From NCBI GenBank assembly GCA_000405605.1, contig ASPA01000060.1, forward strand, positions 1 through 12,890: a stretch of 12,890 nucleotides of DNA, in the 5' to 3' direction. The DNA comes from Atribacteria bacterium SCGC AAA255-G05. Its GTDB lineage: Bacteria; Atribacterota; Phoenicimicrobiia; Phoenicimicrobiales; Phoenicimicrobiaceae. Below are positions 1 through 6,997 of the stretch, one piece after another. The notes beneath the pieces are model-generated. The model saw only the letters and a list, made by a program, of their open reading frames with translations, was not told the DNA's origin and searched no databases. Every line of letters starts with the position of its first letter. Positions within the stretch are counted from its first letter, which is position 1. Made by a program: the position numbers and the translations under genes.

Positions 1-294
1 AAGTTCGGGTTTTAACTCTAAGAAAATATCTTTTAATCCCTCAAAATCCTTTACTTCAAAATCAGTCAGTCTTTCATCTTCAAAATCTAAGTATAATGAG
101 CGGTTTTTGTGCTTTTTAAATAAATCGAACAAGATATAGGTTTTACCACTCCTTCTTACACCATAGAGTATTACTGCTTTTTTTAATTTTTCAGGAAAAG
201 AAAGGTTTTCTCTTTTTACAATCTTTTTGATGTTTCGGGAAATATATTCTTCATTAGATATAATGATATCTTTTAAAATTGATTTACTTATCAT
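1..294 (-). CDS. DUF4143-type AAA+ ATPase, N-terminal 98 residues (cut by window edge)
   Basis: The first 98 codons of a P-loop ATPase run off the window. A Walker A motif, GVRRSGKT, lies at residues 45-52, preceded by an amphipathic N-terminal region and followed by LYLDFEDERL at about 67-76. That phrase and spacing are typical of the AAA_14/DUF4143 family, proteins of about 400 residues with an AAA+ domain and a C-terminal DUF4143 domain. They are common and often multicopy in anaerobes, and their cellular role is not established. The ATG at 294-292 follows a Shine-Dalgarno sequence that is an unbroken run of seven G (302-308 on the complement), 7 bases away. A good promoter lies at 380-408. 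Walker B and the C-terminal domain are outside the window. Confidence 0.85.
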   Translation of the reverse strand, partial: MISKSILKDIIISNEEYISRNIKKIVKRENLSFPEKLKKAVILYGVRRSGKTYILFDLFKKHKNRSLYLDFEDERLTDFEVKDFEGLKDIFLELKPEL

Positions 295-301
295 TATTTT
301 A

Positions 302-316
302 CCCCCCCTTTTTTTT
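302..316 (-). promoter_or_regulatory. Homopolymeric ribosome binding site (A8 then G7) of the ATPase gene
   Basis: On the minus strand a run of eight A (316-309) passes straight into seven G (308-302), seven bases before the ATG. The G run is the only possible Shine-Dalgarno sequence. Two abutting homopolymers at this position could change length by slippage and so alter translation; that consequence is inferred. Confidence 0.6.
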
Positions 317-379
317 CTTTTAACCATTTTTGATATTTTTTATTTTTAGCATATGTTTTATTATCCTTTTCATAAAGCT

Positions 380-408
380 ATAATATATCTTTTATGTCCT
401 TTTGTCAA
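380..408 (-). promoter_or_regulatory. Sigma-70-type promoter of the AAA+ ATPase gene
   Basis: On the minus strand, TTGACA (408-403) is separated by 17 bases from TATTAT (385-380): a perfect -35 and a 5/6 -10 at ideal spacing. Transcription would start near 373, giving a leader of about 80 bases that is rich in A and T and ends in the A8-G7 ribosome binding site. Confidence 0.7.
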
Positions 409-484
409 GGATGAATAAAAAACAACATCGAGTTAAGAAAAGAAACACAATACAAAGAAAAATGCAGGATGCAAGGTGCAAAAA

Positions 485-516
485 CAGTCTACCGATCGGC
501 CAGTTTACCGGTCAAA
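485..516 (-). repeat. 8-bp near-tandem array (4 units)
   Basis: On the minus strand the units read TTTGACCG, GTAAACTG, GCCGATCG, GTAGACTG. Rotated by one base they fit GGNNNAYY, the same frame as the GGNCAATY octamers upstream of the mutase and the chain-length regulator. Confidence 0.65.
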
Positions 517-519
517 TTA

Positions 520-554
520 GTCGTTAGTGAATAGTCGTTAGTATTTAGTGAGGG
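520..554 (-). repeat. 7-bp near-tandem array (5 units)
   Basis: On the plus strand the units are GTCGTTA, GTGAATA, GTCGTTA, GTATTTA, GTGAGGG. On the minus strand this is TAANNAC, a form also seen in the central spacer at 6931-6972. The periodicity is strict at 7 bases while the bases drift. Confidence 0.65.
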
Positions 555-572
555 AAAGAAATGCAAGGAAAA

Positions 573-614
573 CAAGTTTCAGGTTGCAGGTTGCGGGTTA
601 CAAGTTGCAAGTAA
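573..614 (-). repeat. 7-bp near-tandem array (6 units)
   Basis: On the plus strand the units read CAAGTTT, CAGGTTG, CAGGTTG, CGGGTTA, CAAGTTG, CAAGTAA. On the minus strand the consensus is YAACYTG. Two adjacent units are identical and the others differ by one to three bases. Confidence 0.7.
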
Positions 615-653
615 AAAAAATACAAGGTAAGCGTATAGTTATATCGCATAGTT

Positions 654-690
654 ATAGTGCAGGGAAGAAGTGCGGGGAAAGATGCACTAT
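654..690 (-). terminator. Hairpin just after mazF, possible terminator
   Basis: ATAGTGCA (654-661) and TGCACTAT (683-690) form a perfect 8-bp stem starting five bases past the mazF stop codon. The loop is long (21 bases) and no T-run follows, so intrinsic termination is doubtful. It may instead be a 3'-end stabiliser or another spacer repeat. Confidence 0.35.
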
Positions 691-695
691 TCGAA

Positions 696-1016
696 TTATT
701 CTAAATTAAGTTCAATTTGAAGGGCTGTGTTAATATCAGCCATAATATCAGGAGAAAGTTCAGTAATTTTTTCACCGAGCTCTTCTTTGCCGATAGTAAA
801 AATAGAGTCTGCTTGAAATTTTGTAGGTGTAGAAAATCCTTTTGTGACCAGAACTTCTACTGGGTAAACCATATCTGTTTTTTGTGTAGTGCCCGGGATA
901 ACCACAACATCACCGCTGTAACGGTTTCCTTGATCATTTGACACAATAAGAAGAGGGCGAATTTTCTTTTTACCGGGACCCCAGAAGACTTCACCGCATC
1001 GAGGGAAACTCATCAT
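696..1016 (-). CDS. MazF/PemK-family toxin (mRNA interferase)
   Basis: A 106-residue protein with the N-terminal layout of MazF/PemK toxins: GEVFWGPG (8-15), then IRPLLIVSNDQGN (19-31) containing the family's conserved RP and ND.GN positions, then the VVVIPGTT strand (37-44), where family members carry a catalytic Ser or Thr. Family members are homodimeric endoribonucleases that cut mRNA at short single-stranded sequences, and the length is normal. The reading frame opens with two ATG codons: the first overlaps the antitoxin stop (ATGA, 4-base overlap), the second is one codon on, and a GAGG Shine-Dalgarno serves either (7 or 10 bases). This overlap indicates translational coupling with the upstream antitoxin. 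The cleavage site cannot be read from the sequence. Confidence 0.88.
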   Translation of the reverse strand: MMSFPRCGEVFWGPGKKKIRPLLIVSNDQGNRYSGDVVVIPGTTQKTDMVYPVEVLVTKGFSTPTKFQADSIFTIGKEELGEKITELSPDIMADINTALQIELNLE

Positions 1017-1231
1017 TGTTCTTCCTCTTCCTGTTTTCTTATAACTTTTGCCTGCGCTTTACGAAGTTCAGGATAAGACTCTGATTTCTGAAGATAATAT
1101 TTTTTCAATTGTTCGGCTCTTAATTTATTCAAAGAAATATGAATAACTTTAGAGATGGAACCATGTTTTTCCTTTTGTTCTTGTAGAAACCTATCATCAG
1201 GCTCTGATAAATATACAGTATGTCTGGGCAT
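1013..1231 (-). CDS. Ribbon-helix-helix-type antitoxin paired with MazF-family toxin
   Basis: A 72-residue protein that I place as an antitoxin from its position and fold. HTVYLSEP (4-11) resembles the DNA-binding beta ribbon, about 12-24 and 26-42 form the two following helices (SISKVIHISLNKL fits helix 2), and the strongly charged C-terminal tail (KSESYPEL to the terminal EEEEQ) fits the disordered toxin-binding end of antitoxins. It is not the AbrB-fold MazE of E. coli. It overlaps the toxin by 4 bases. A strong Shine-Dalgarno (AAAGGAGG, 9 bases from the ATG) should make it translated well above the toxin. It probably represses its own promoter by binding the nearby inverted repeat at 1249-1260; that is inference. 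Confidence 0.8.
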   Translation of the reverse strand: MPRHTVYLSEPDDRFLQEQKEKHGSISKVIHISLNKLRAEQLKKYYLQKSESYPELRKAQAKVIRKQEEEEQ

Positions 1232-1248
1232 TTAAAAGCACCTCCTTT

Positions 1249-1260
1249 GTATTACAATAC
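1249..1260. promoter_or_regulatory. Candidate antitoxin operator overlapping the -10
   Basis: Inverted repeat GTATT-NN-AATAC overlaps the -10 element and sits between it and the Shine-Dalgarno. The size and placement suit autorepression by an RHH dimer. No binding has been shown; this is inferred from position and symmetry. Confidence 0.4.
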
Positions 1261-1285
1261 TATCATACATAAAGGTAATCGTCAA
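1257..1285 (-). promoter_or_regulatory. Promoter of the RHH/MazF operon
   Basis: On the minus strand, TTGACG (1285-1280) is 17 bases from TAGTAT (1262-1257). It begins only four bases after the mutase stop, so the pair has its own promoter but could also receive mutase transcripts, since no terminator is visible between them. Confidence 0.55.
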
Positions 1286-1288
1286 GTA

Positions 1289-3127
<1,839 letters not shown>

Positions 3128-3136
3128 TTTTTTAAA

Positions 3137-3180
3137 CTCCTTTATATTAATTGACCAATTGTCCAATTGACCGATTGGCC
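3137..3180 (-). promoter_or_regulatory. 8-bp array (4 units) set 8 bases before the mutase Shine-Dalgarno
   Basis: On the minus strand the units are GGCCAATC, GGTCAATT, GGACAATT, GGTCAATT (3180-3149), then eight bases AATATAAA, then GGAG, and the TTG start nine bases on. CCAAT and ATTGG in neighbouring units can pair, so the transcript could form alternative small hairpins close to the ribosome binding site. The same architecture precedes the chain-length regulator gene. Confidence 0.65.
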
Positions 3181-3206
3181 GATTAAAGATGGGAAATGCA
3201 AGGTGC

Positions 3207-3262
3207 AAGCTTGTCAGTTATCCTGTTTGCCAGTGTACCAGTTAAGATAGTTAGCTAGTTAC
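3207..3262 (-). repeat. 8-bp near-tandem array (7 units)
   Basis: On the minus strand the units are GTAACTAG, CTAACTAT, CTTAACTG, GTACACTG, GCAAACAG, GATAACTG, ACAAGCTT. The consensus is GNNAACTG with strict 8-base spacing. It lies between the vapC terminator and the mutase. The 226-bp spacer 3128-3353 contains only this array, the 3149-3180 array, a TGCAAGGTGCAA string and the terminator. Confidence 0.7.
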
Positions 3263-3294
3263 AAGATACAATATTTAAGAATGCTTTTTATTTT

Positions 3295-3324
3295 AAAAAA
3301 AGACGGGTTTGATAAATCAAACCC
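3295..3324 (-). terminator. Intrinsic terminator of vapBC
   Basis: On the minus strand a stem GGGTTTGAT/ATCAAACCC (3324-3305) is followed by GTC and seven T (3301-3295), about 30 bases after the vapC stop. On the other strand it also has a T7 run a few bases on (3330-3336), so it may work both ways. Confidence 0.8.
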
Positions 3325-3353
3325 CTACATTTTTTTATAATTTTATTTATAGT

Positions 3354-3794
3354 CTATTTCAACAATTCACTCAATAATAAAACTTTTATTTCTGTTACTT
3401 TTTTTAAAGATGCATCATTAGTGATAAATATATCTGCTTGGGCTTCTAAAGAAGTAGCCACCTGAATAGCGTCGGGAGTATTAATATTATAATTGGCTCT
3501 TAAGCTGGAGGCAATGTCAGCAATATTTTCATCAAGGGTTTTCATCTGTAAATTAGGAAAGGTTTCAAACAATATTTTATATCTTTCAGTAAGAATTAAA
3601 TTGTTCTCTCTTTTGGGTTTAACTAAAATTTCTAATAAAGTTAAAATAGAAGTAACGGCATTAATATTTCCTTTTTCCAAACTTTCAAAAATAGAAAAAG
3701 TCAGAGGAGAATATATTTTATTTTCTTCGAAGTGATAGATAAAAACCATAGTATCCAAACCTATGATCTTACCTTTTAAATCTAACTCTTCCAT
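3354..3794 (-). CDS. vapC: PIN-domain toxin ribonuclease (VapC-like), complete
   Basis: A 146-residue PIN-domain protein with the expected acidic metal-binding set: Asp14 in IIGLDTMVFIY, Glu55 in LTLLEILVKP, Asp108 in NTPDAIQVA and Asp127 in IFITNDASL. VapC toxins are Mg-dependent endoribonucleases, often cutting tRNA or rRNA; the target here is unknown. The start overlaps the end of the AbrB-type antitoxin by 13 bases, the usual vapBC arrangement, with GGAAGGAAAGGG-like sequence upstream as ribosome binding site. The left repeat arm ends inside it at codon 58, so only its 3' part is duplicated in the right arm. Confidence 0.87.
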   Translation of the reverse strand: MEELDLKGKIIGLDTMVFIYHFEENKIYSPLTFSIFESLEKGNINAVTSILTLLEILVKPKRENNLILTERYKILFETFPNLQMKTLDENIADIASSLRANYNINTPDAIQVATSLEAQADIFITNDASLKKVTEIKVLLLSELLK

Positions 3795-4021
3795 GTTTCC
3801 CTTTCCTTCCGGACATATTCAGTTGCATCGATACCTTGCCAAAGTTCTTTTCCTAATCCCAAGGCGTATTTAGCATAATTTTTAGGTTGGGGGTAAATTA
3901 TTATTTTTTCATTATTAGCCTTTATAATTAATCTGTCTCCGGACTTAAGATTTATTTTTTTTCTTACCTCTAGAGGGATAACAATTTGATATTTACTACT
4001 GACTTTTACCATATTCTTCAT
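3782..4021 (-). CDS. vapB: AbrB-fold antitoxin (VapB-like)
   Basis: A 79-residue protein with an N-terminal SpoVT/AbrB swapped-hairpin domain. VKVSSKYQIVIPLEVRKKINLKSGDRLIIKANNEKIII covers about residues 5-42, with the family's hallmark QIVIP-EVR and L-GD phrases. The C-terminal half (about 45-79, ending YVRKERETWKS) would fold on and neutralise the toxin. AGAAGG lies 7 bases before the ATG. It is first in the operon, overlaps vapC by 13 bases, and is expected to bind its own promoter region. Confidence 0.88.
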   Translation of the reverse strand: MKNMVKVSSKYQIVIPLEVRKKINLKSGDRLIIKANNEKIIIYPQPKNYAKYALGLGKELWQGIDATEYVRKERETWKS

Positions 4022-4039
4022 TTTTATACCTTCTTTTAC

Positions 4040-4091
4040 TATATTGATTTACGTTTTAATTATAATATAAAGTAAGTCAAGTGTCAATATA
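4040..4091. promoter_or_regulatory. Inverted repeat bracketing the vapBC promoter (candidate operator)
   Basis: TATATTGA at 4040-4047 and its inverse TCAATATA at 4084-4091 flank the promoter. One arm overlaps the -35, the other lies just after the predicted start site. The arm centres are 44 bases apart, near four helical turns, which would suit a VapB-VapC complex bridging both sites. Binding is inferred. Confidence 0.45.
4059..4087 (-). promoter_or_regulatory. Perfect-consensus promoter of vapBC
   Basis: On the minus strand, TTGACA (4087-4082), exactly 17 bases, then TATAAT (4064-4059). A second -35-like TTGACT lies at 4080-4075. Start of transcription would be near 4052, giving a leader of about 30 bases before vapB. 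Confidence 0.85.
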
Positions 4092-4160
4092 TTCGGAATT
4101 ATATTATTTTGTTTTACAATTTTATAAAGATAACAATAGGAATGGCAGAAAGAGATAAGC

Positions 4161-4179
4161 GGGTGGATAAATCCAACCC
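4161..4179 (-). repeat. Hairpin downstream of the thioredoxin-fold gene
   Basis: On the minus strand GGGTTGGAT-TT-ATCCACCC pairs with one bulged base. It resembles the vapC terminator stem (GGGTTTGAT-TT-ATCAAACCC) but lacks a T-run, so it is probably a degenerate copy of the same dispersed hairpin. The 205-bp spacer 4022-4226 otherwise holds only the vapBC control region. Confidence 0.45.
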
Positions 4180-4226
4180 AACTTCAGCACCATATAACTT
4201 TCAATAAGTTCATAACAATAGAATAA

Positions 4227-5054
4227 TTATTCTACATATAAAGCTTGGAGGATTTCTTTGGTAATTTTGTTTTGGACAAATATTACCAGATGTAGGACTT
4301 CTGCTTCTTCTTCATTGGTCTCGGATTTTGGGGAGAGTGATATTTCGGGAACAAATTTAAAGCTAAGGGCTGCCCCGGGTAAGAGTGGAGGCATATTCTG
4401 GAAAGGGAATATGTCTTGAATGTAGTTATATAAACCGGACTCGTCCCCTTCCTTGCCTACCATTCCGCAGACTGCTAAATCTTTTAAGGGGATATCGCTT
4501 ATATTTTTGACAGTGCCTTCAATAATTATGTTTAATGCTTCTTTTTCCCTCTCTCCTTGAGGGAGAGGGTTAGGGTGAGGGGTTTTACTCGCGGAAATCT
4601 CAAGAAGAGACGGCCGTGCAAGCGCCTCATCGATAGCATCTTTATAACATTCATAATTTCCTTCAACACAATCACAAGACAAGCCCTGAAGTCTTTTGGT
4701 TGAGCCGTCGATAAATACATCAGGAGTACCTCTTTTTCCATCACCCACATACCAGTCATAGCGGGCATTGGTCTCTGCGGTATCATAGCCGTCACCCCAA
4801 AGGTGTTCCTGTACCAGAATAAATTTGGAAGTACCATACTCCCAGGCCAAGTCTTCCAGACAGAATTCAGCGGTAGGACAGGTAAGACAACCTCCCTGGA
4901 CAAAAAGTTCCACCAGGACAGTGCGGGGAACAGTTTTGGGTGTAGAATCGGTATTTTGGGCAAAGGCTCGGGGAATAAGTATATTATTACCAGATAGGGT
5001 TAATAAAGATATTAATAAAATAATTGAAATAGATATTTTTTGGTTTATTTTCAT
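4227..5054 (-). CDS. Secreted thioredoxin-fold protein with CxxC motif
   Basis: A 275-residue exported protein. Residues 1-32 form a Sec signal peptide (MKINQK, hydrophobic ISIIILLISLLTL-type core, cleavage probably after AFA). Next comes a thioredoxin-like fold: a VLVELFVQGGCLTCPTAE strand-turn with Cys56 and Cys59 (CLTC), and GTPDVFIDG (109-117) supplying the cis-proline loop. Extra cysteines at 65, 127, 129 and 136 suggest further disulphides. The C-terminal half (from about 171) is a beta-rich region of unknown role. Activity as a thiol oxidoreductase outside the cytoplasm is inferred. The ATG at 5054 is preferred; an upstream in-frame TTG (5081) would overlap the preceding gene. Residues 158-170 (TPHPNPLPQGERE) are an inserted repeat. 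It lies 8 bases after the chain-length gene, so is probably co-transcribed. Confidence 0.75.
   Translation of the reverse strand: MKINQKISISIILLISLLTLSGNNILIPRAFAQNTDSTPKTVPRTVLVELFVQGGCLTCPTAEFCLEDLAWEYGTSKFILVQEHLWGDGYDTAETNARYDWYVGDGKRGTPDVFIDGSTKRLQGLSCDCVEGNYECYKDAIDEALARPSLLEISASKTPHPNPLPQGEREKEALNIIIEGTVKNISDIPLKDLAVCGMVGKEGDESGLYNYIQDIFPFQNMPPLLPGAALSFKFVPEISLSPKSETNEEEAEVLHLVIFVQNKITKEILQALYVE
4543..4582. repeat. HPNPLPQGER-type palindromic repeat inserted in frame
   Basis: CCCTCTC (4547-4553) and GAGAGGG (4563-4569) form the stem of a well-known dispersed bacterial repeat whose outer part reads TAGGGTGAGGGG on the plus strand. In the gene frame it encodes TPHPNPLPQGERE; in another frame it gives LTLTLSLKERG. 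It sits between the thioredoxin-like half and the beta-rich half and keeps the frame open. Confidence 0.85.
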
Positions 5055-5062
5055 ATGTTCTT

Positions 5063-6865
5063 TTATTTTCCTTTTTGCCAAAATTCCAGGAAAAAAGCCA
5101 CAAAGACGCCAACGAATAGACCAAGTACCCCAGCGATTAAGATATTTAATTTTTTGTTGGGTGTGATAGGGACTTTTGGCTCATAGGCTATACTTGAAAT
5201 TTTTAATAAATCTGATTCTTCCACTACGCTTAATCGTAATTCTTCAGCTTGTTGTAAAATATTATTATATAATATCTCTTTTGCACAATATTCTCTATCT
5301 AGATGGGCTAAAATTAATTTCTTTTCAGTTAATTCTTTTTTTAAATTACTAACTCTTTTTGAATAAAAATCAATATTTTCATGTAATTGTTTTTCTTCCG
5401 CTAATATTGCTTTTTGGGCGATAACTAATCCGGTTAATTGTTTTTGAAGACTCAAATATTCAGGATTAGTAAATTGGATTATCCTGTCCTGGTTTTTGGG
5501 AGTTGCAACGGCCATTTCAATTTCTTTTATCTTGTTAGCCAGCATGATGAAGGTATTTTCTGCTATTTTATATTCTCTTTCCAAATTAACCAATTTTAAT
5601 TCTTCAATAGCATATTCGCTTTTTGCTTTTTTCAATTCATTTTCTAATATATCAATATTTCCAGTTACTTGAACCATTTCTGTTTGGTAAATCTCTAAAT
5701 TAATCTCGGAATTAATTATTCTTTCTTCAAGATTTAGATACAAAGAGTTTAATTCTTCACTTTTTAATTTCAAGTTTTTTAATAACAATGCTTCTTCTTC
5801 GCTTATTTTCGAAACCATATGACTTAAAGAAGCATCATCATAAATAGATTTAGTTAAAATAAAGGTTTTTTCTTGTTTATTTAATTGTGCCTTCATAGTT
5901 ACAACCCTTGTTTTTTCCTGTTCTATTAATGCTTTAAGATTAATAAGACTGTTAGCAAAATTTACTATTTGGTTTGTTTTGCTGGTAATCTCTTTTTCTA
6001 AAAAAGAAATTTTACTTTCTTGATTAAAAGTTTTTAACTCTTCCTCTTTGATCTTAAGAATTTGTTTGGCTAATTCTAATTGACTTTCGGTAAAATTATT
6101 AGCTTCATTTAAACTCATTCCTTCAATAAGTTTATTTAAATTAAATGAAGAAATAAGTTTCTTTTCCGAATTCATTTGAAACTCAATTTCTTCTATCTTT
6201 GCTTTTCCTGTTTCAATATTAGTCTTAATATCAAAAAGTCTTGATTCATTCGCAATAATTTTATCTAATTTTGCAGTAATTTCTTTTCCAATAACATCAA
6301 TATTATTAGTTTCATTAAATTTCATTAATTTCTCTTCAATTTCAAAAAATTCCTGTTCGGCAAGTTTAAATTTTTCTTCGATATCTGTTTTCGCTTTTGT
6401 TACTTCGTTAAAATAAAGTCTTTTATTTTTTTCTACAAATAAAGTTGCCCAGGCATTAATTATATCTTTGGTTAATTTTGGACTAGAAGCTTGTAAACTC
6501 ATTTTTATAAGATTGGTGCCTTTTGGTAATTCTATAGCGAGCATTTGGTTTAGGTCATAAGGGGTTAGTTCGTGTGGTGGTTCATTTAAATTTAGTTTTT
6601 GTATTAATTCTTCTTCAAGAGCATTATCTGTAATTAGATTTTTATAATCTTCCAAAGAAGGTTCGCTTACAATCGAATTCCCAATTTTAGGCTTTAAAAC
6701 CGTGATAACTGTATTTGCCTGATAGACGGGTTGTAAAACAAAATAACTTACGATAGCGGCGGTGATGACTGCGATTAGGAAGATTAAAATAATGATAACT
6801 TTTCTTTTTAGTAGGACATTGATGTATTCGCGCAAATCAATTTCTTCTTCTTGTATTTCTGGCAT
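5063..6865 (-). CDS. Wzz/GumC-type polysaccharide chain-length regulator without kinase domain
   Basis: A 600-residue polysaccharide co-polymerase. Residues 1-20 are cytoplasmic (EEIDLREYINVLLKRK is the usual lead-in of the Wzz domain), TM1 spans about 22-44, and a periplasmic Wzz domain follows. About 150-510 is charged, heptad-rich coiled coil that explains the unusual length. Then comes a proline-rich stretch (YEPKVPITPNKK) before TM2 (about 573-594) and a short FWQKGK tail. No Walker motifs or tyrosine-rich tail follow, so any tyrosine kinase must be separate. It is expected to set chain length of a polymer made or exported by the neighbouring Wzy-like protein. The ATG at 6865 is chosen for GGAGG 9 bases upstream; an in-frame start at 6913 would only read spacer repeat. 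Confidence 0.88.
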   Translation of the reverse strand: MPEIQEEEIDLREYINVLLKRKVIIILIFLIAVITAAIVSYFVLQPVYQANTVITVLKPKIGNSIVSEPSLEDYKNLITDNALEEELIQKLNLNEPPHELTPYDLNQMLAIELPKGTNLIKMSLQASSPKLTKDIINAWATLFVEKNKRLYFNEVTKAKTDIEEKFKLAEQEFFEIEEKLMKFNETNNIDVIGKEITAKLDKIIANESRLFDIKTNIETGKAKIEEIEFQMNSEKKLISSFNLNKLIEGMSLNEANNFTESQLELAKQILKIKEEELKTFNQESKISFLEKEITSKTNQIVNFANSLINLKALIEQEKTRVVTMKAQLNKQEKTFILTKSIYDDASLSHMVSKISEEEALLLKNLKLKSEELNSLYLNLEERIINSEINLEIYQTEMVQVTGNIDILENELKKAKSEYAIEELKLVNLEREYKIAENTFIMLANKIKEIEMAVATPKNQDRIIQFTNPEYLSLQKQLTGLVIAQKAILAEEKQLHENIDFYSKRVSNLKKELTEKKLILAHLDREYCAKEILYNNILQQAEELRLSVVEESDLLKISSIAYEPKVPITPNKKLNILIAGVLGLFVGVFVAFFLEFWQKGK

Positions 6866-6874
6866 TAAAAAATA

Positions 6875-6919
6875 CCTCCAAATATAAAATTTACCAATTG
6901 CCCGATTGGCCAATTGACC
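6875..6919 (-). promoter_or_regulatory. 8-bp array (4 units) set 8 bases before the chain-length gene Shine-Dalgarno
   Basis: On the minus strand the units are GGTCAATT, GGCCAATC, GGGCAATT, GGTAAATT (6919-6888), then TTATATTT, then GGAGG (6879-6875), and the ATG nine bases on. Unit length, unit number, distance to the Shine-Dalgarno and distance to the start all equal those before the mutase gene at 3127. Confidence 0.65.
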
Positions 6920-6930
6920 AATTAAAAATA

Positions 6931-6972
6931 CGAGTTACAAATTACATTTTAGCGTTTAGCGTATAGTATAAA
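6931..6972 (-). repeat. 7-bp near-tandem array (6 units)
   Basis: Plus-strand units: CGAGTTA, CAAATTA, CATTTTA, GCGTTTA, GCGTATA, GTATAAA. Minus-strand consensus is TAANNNS, related to the TAANNAC array at 520-554. Confidence 0.6.
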
Positions 6973-6997
6973 TCAATAAACTCAGAACCTATTATTC

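Larger units (their letters stand above)
295..695. other. Gene-free 401-bp spacer made of degenerate 7- and 8-bp arrays
   Basis: Between mazF and the ATPase start there is no credible gene. From the ATPase side it holds the A8-G7 ribosome binding site (302-316), the promoter (380-408), a heptad stretch with TGCACCT/TGCATCC-like units (about 464-484 on the complement), an 8-bp array (485-516), a 7-bp array (520-554), another 7-bp array (573-614), a 13-bp direct repeat reading ATAGTTAT-like (about 628-655) and a hairpin beside the mazF stop (654-690). Confidence 0.75.

Noticed and set aside
3128..3208. Longer mutase frame starting at ATG 3208 (27 extra residues), and its mirror at 9683-9763
   Set aside because: The extra residues translate the octamer arrays, no ribosome binding site precedes that ATG, and AAAGGAG sits nine bases before the TTG at 3127.
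4532..4963. 143-residue overlapping frame inside the thioredoxin-fold gene
   Set aside because: A different frame of a gene that has a signal peptide, CxxC and cis-Pro motif; its LTLTLSLKERG end is just another frame of the repeat element.
6866..6913. Longer Wzz frame starting at 6913
   Set aside because: It reads through the octamer array, and GGAGG with correct spacing precedes the ATG at 6865.
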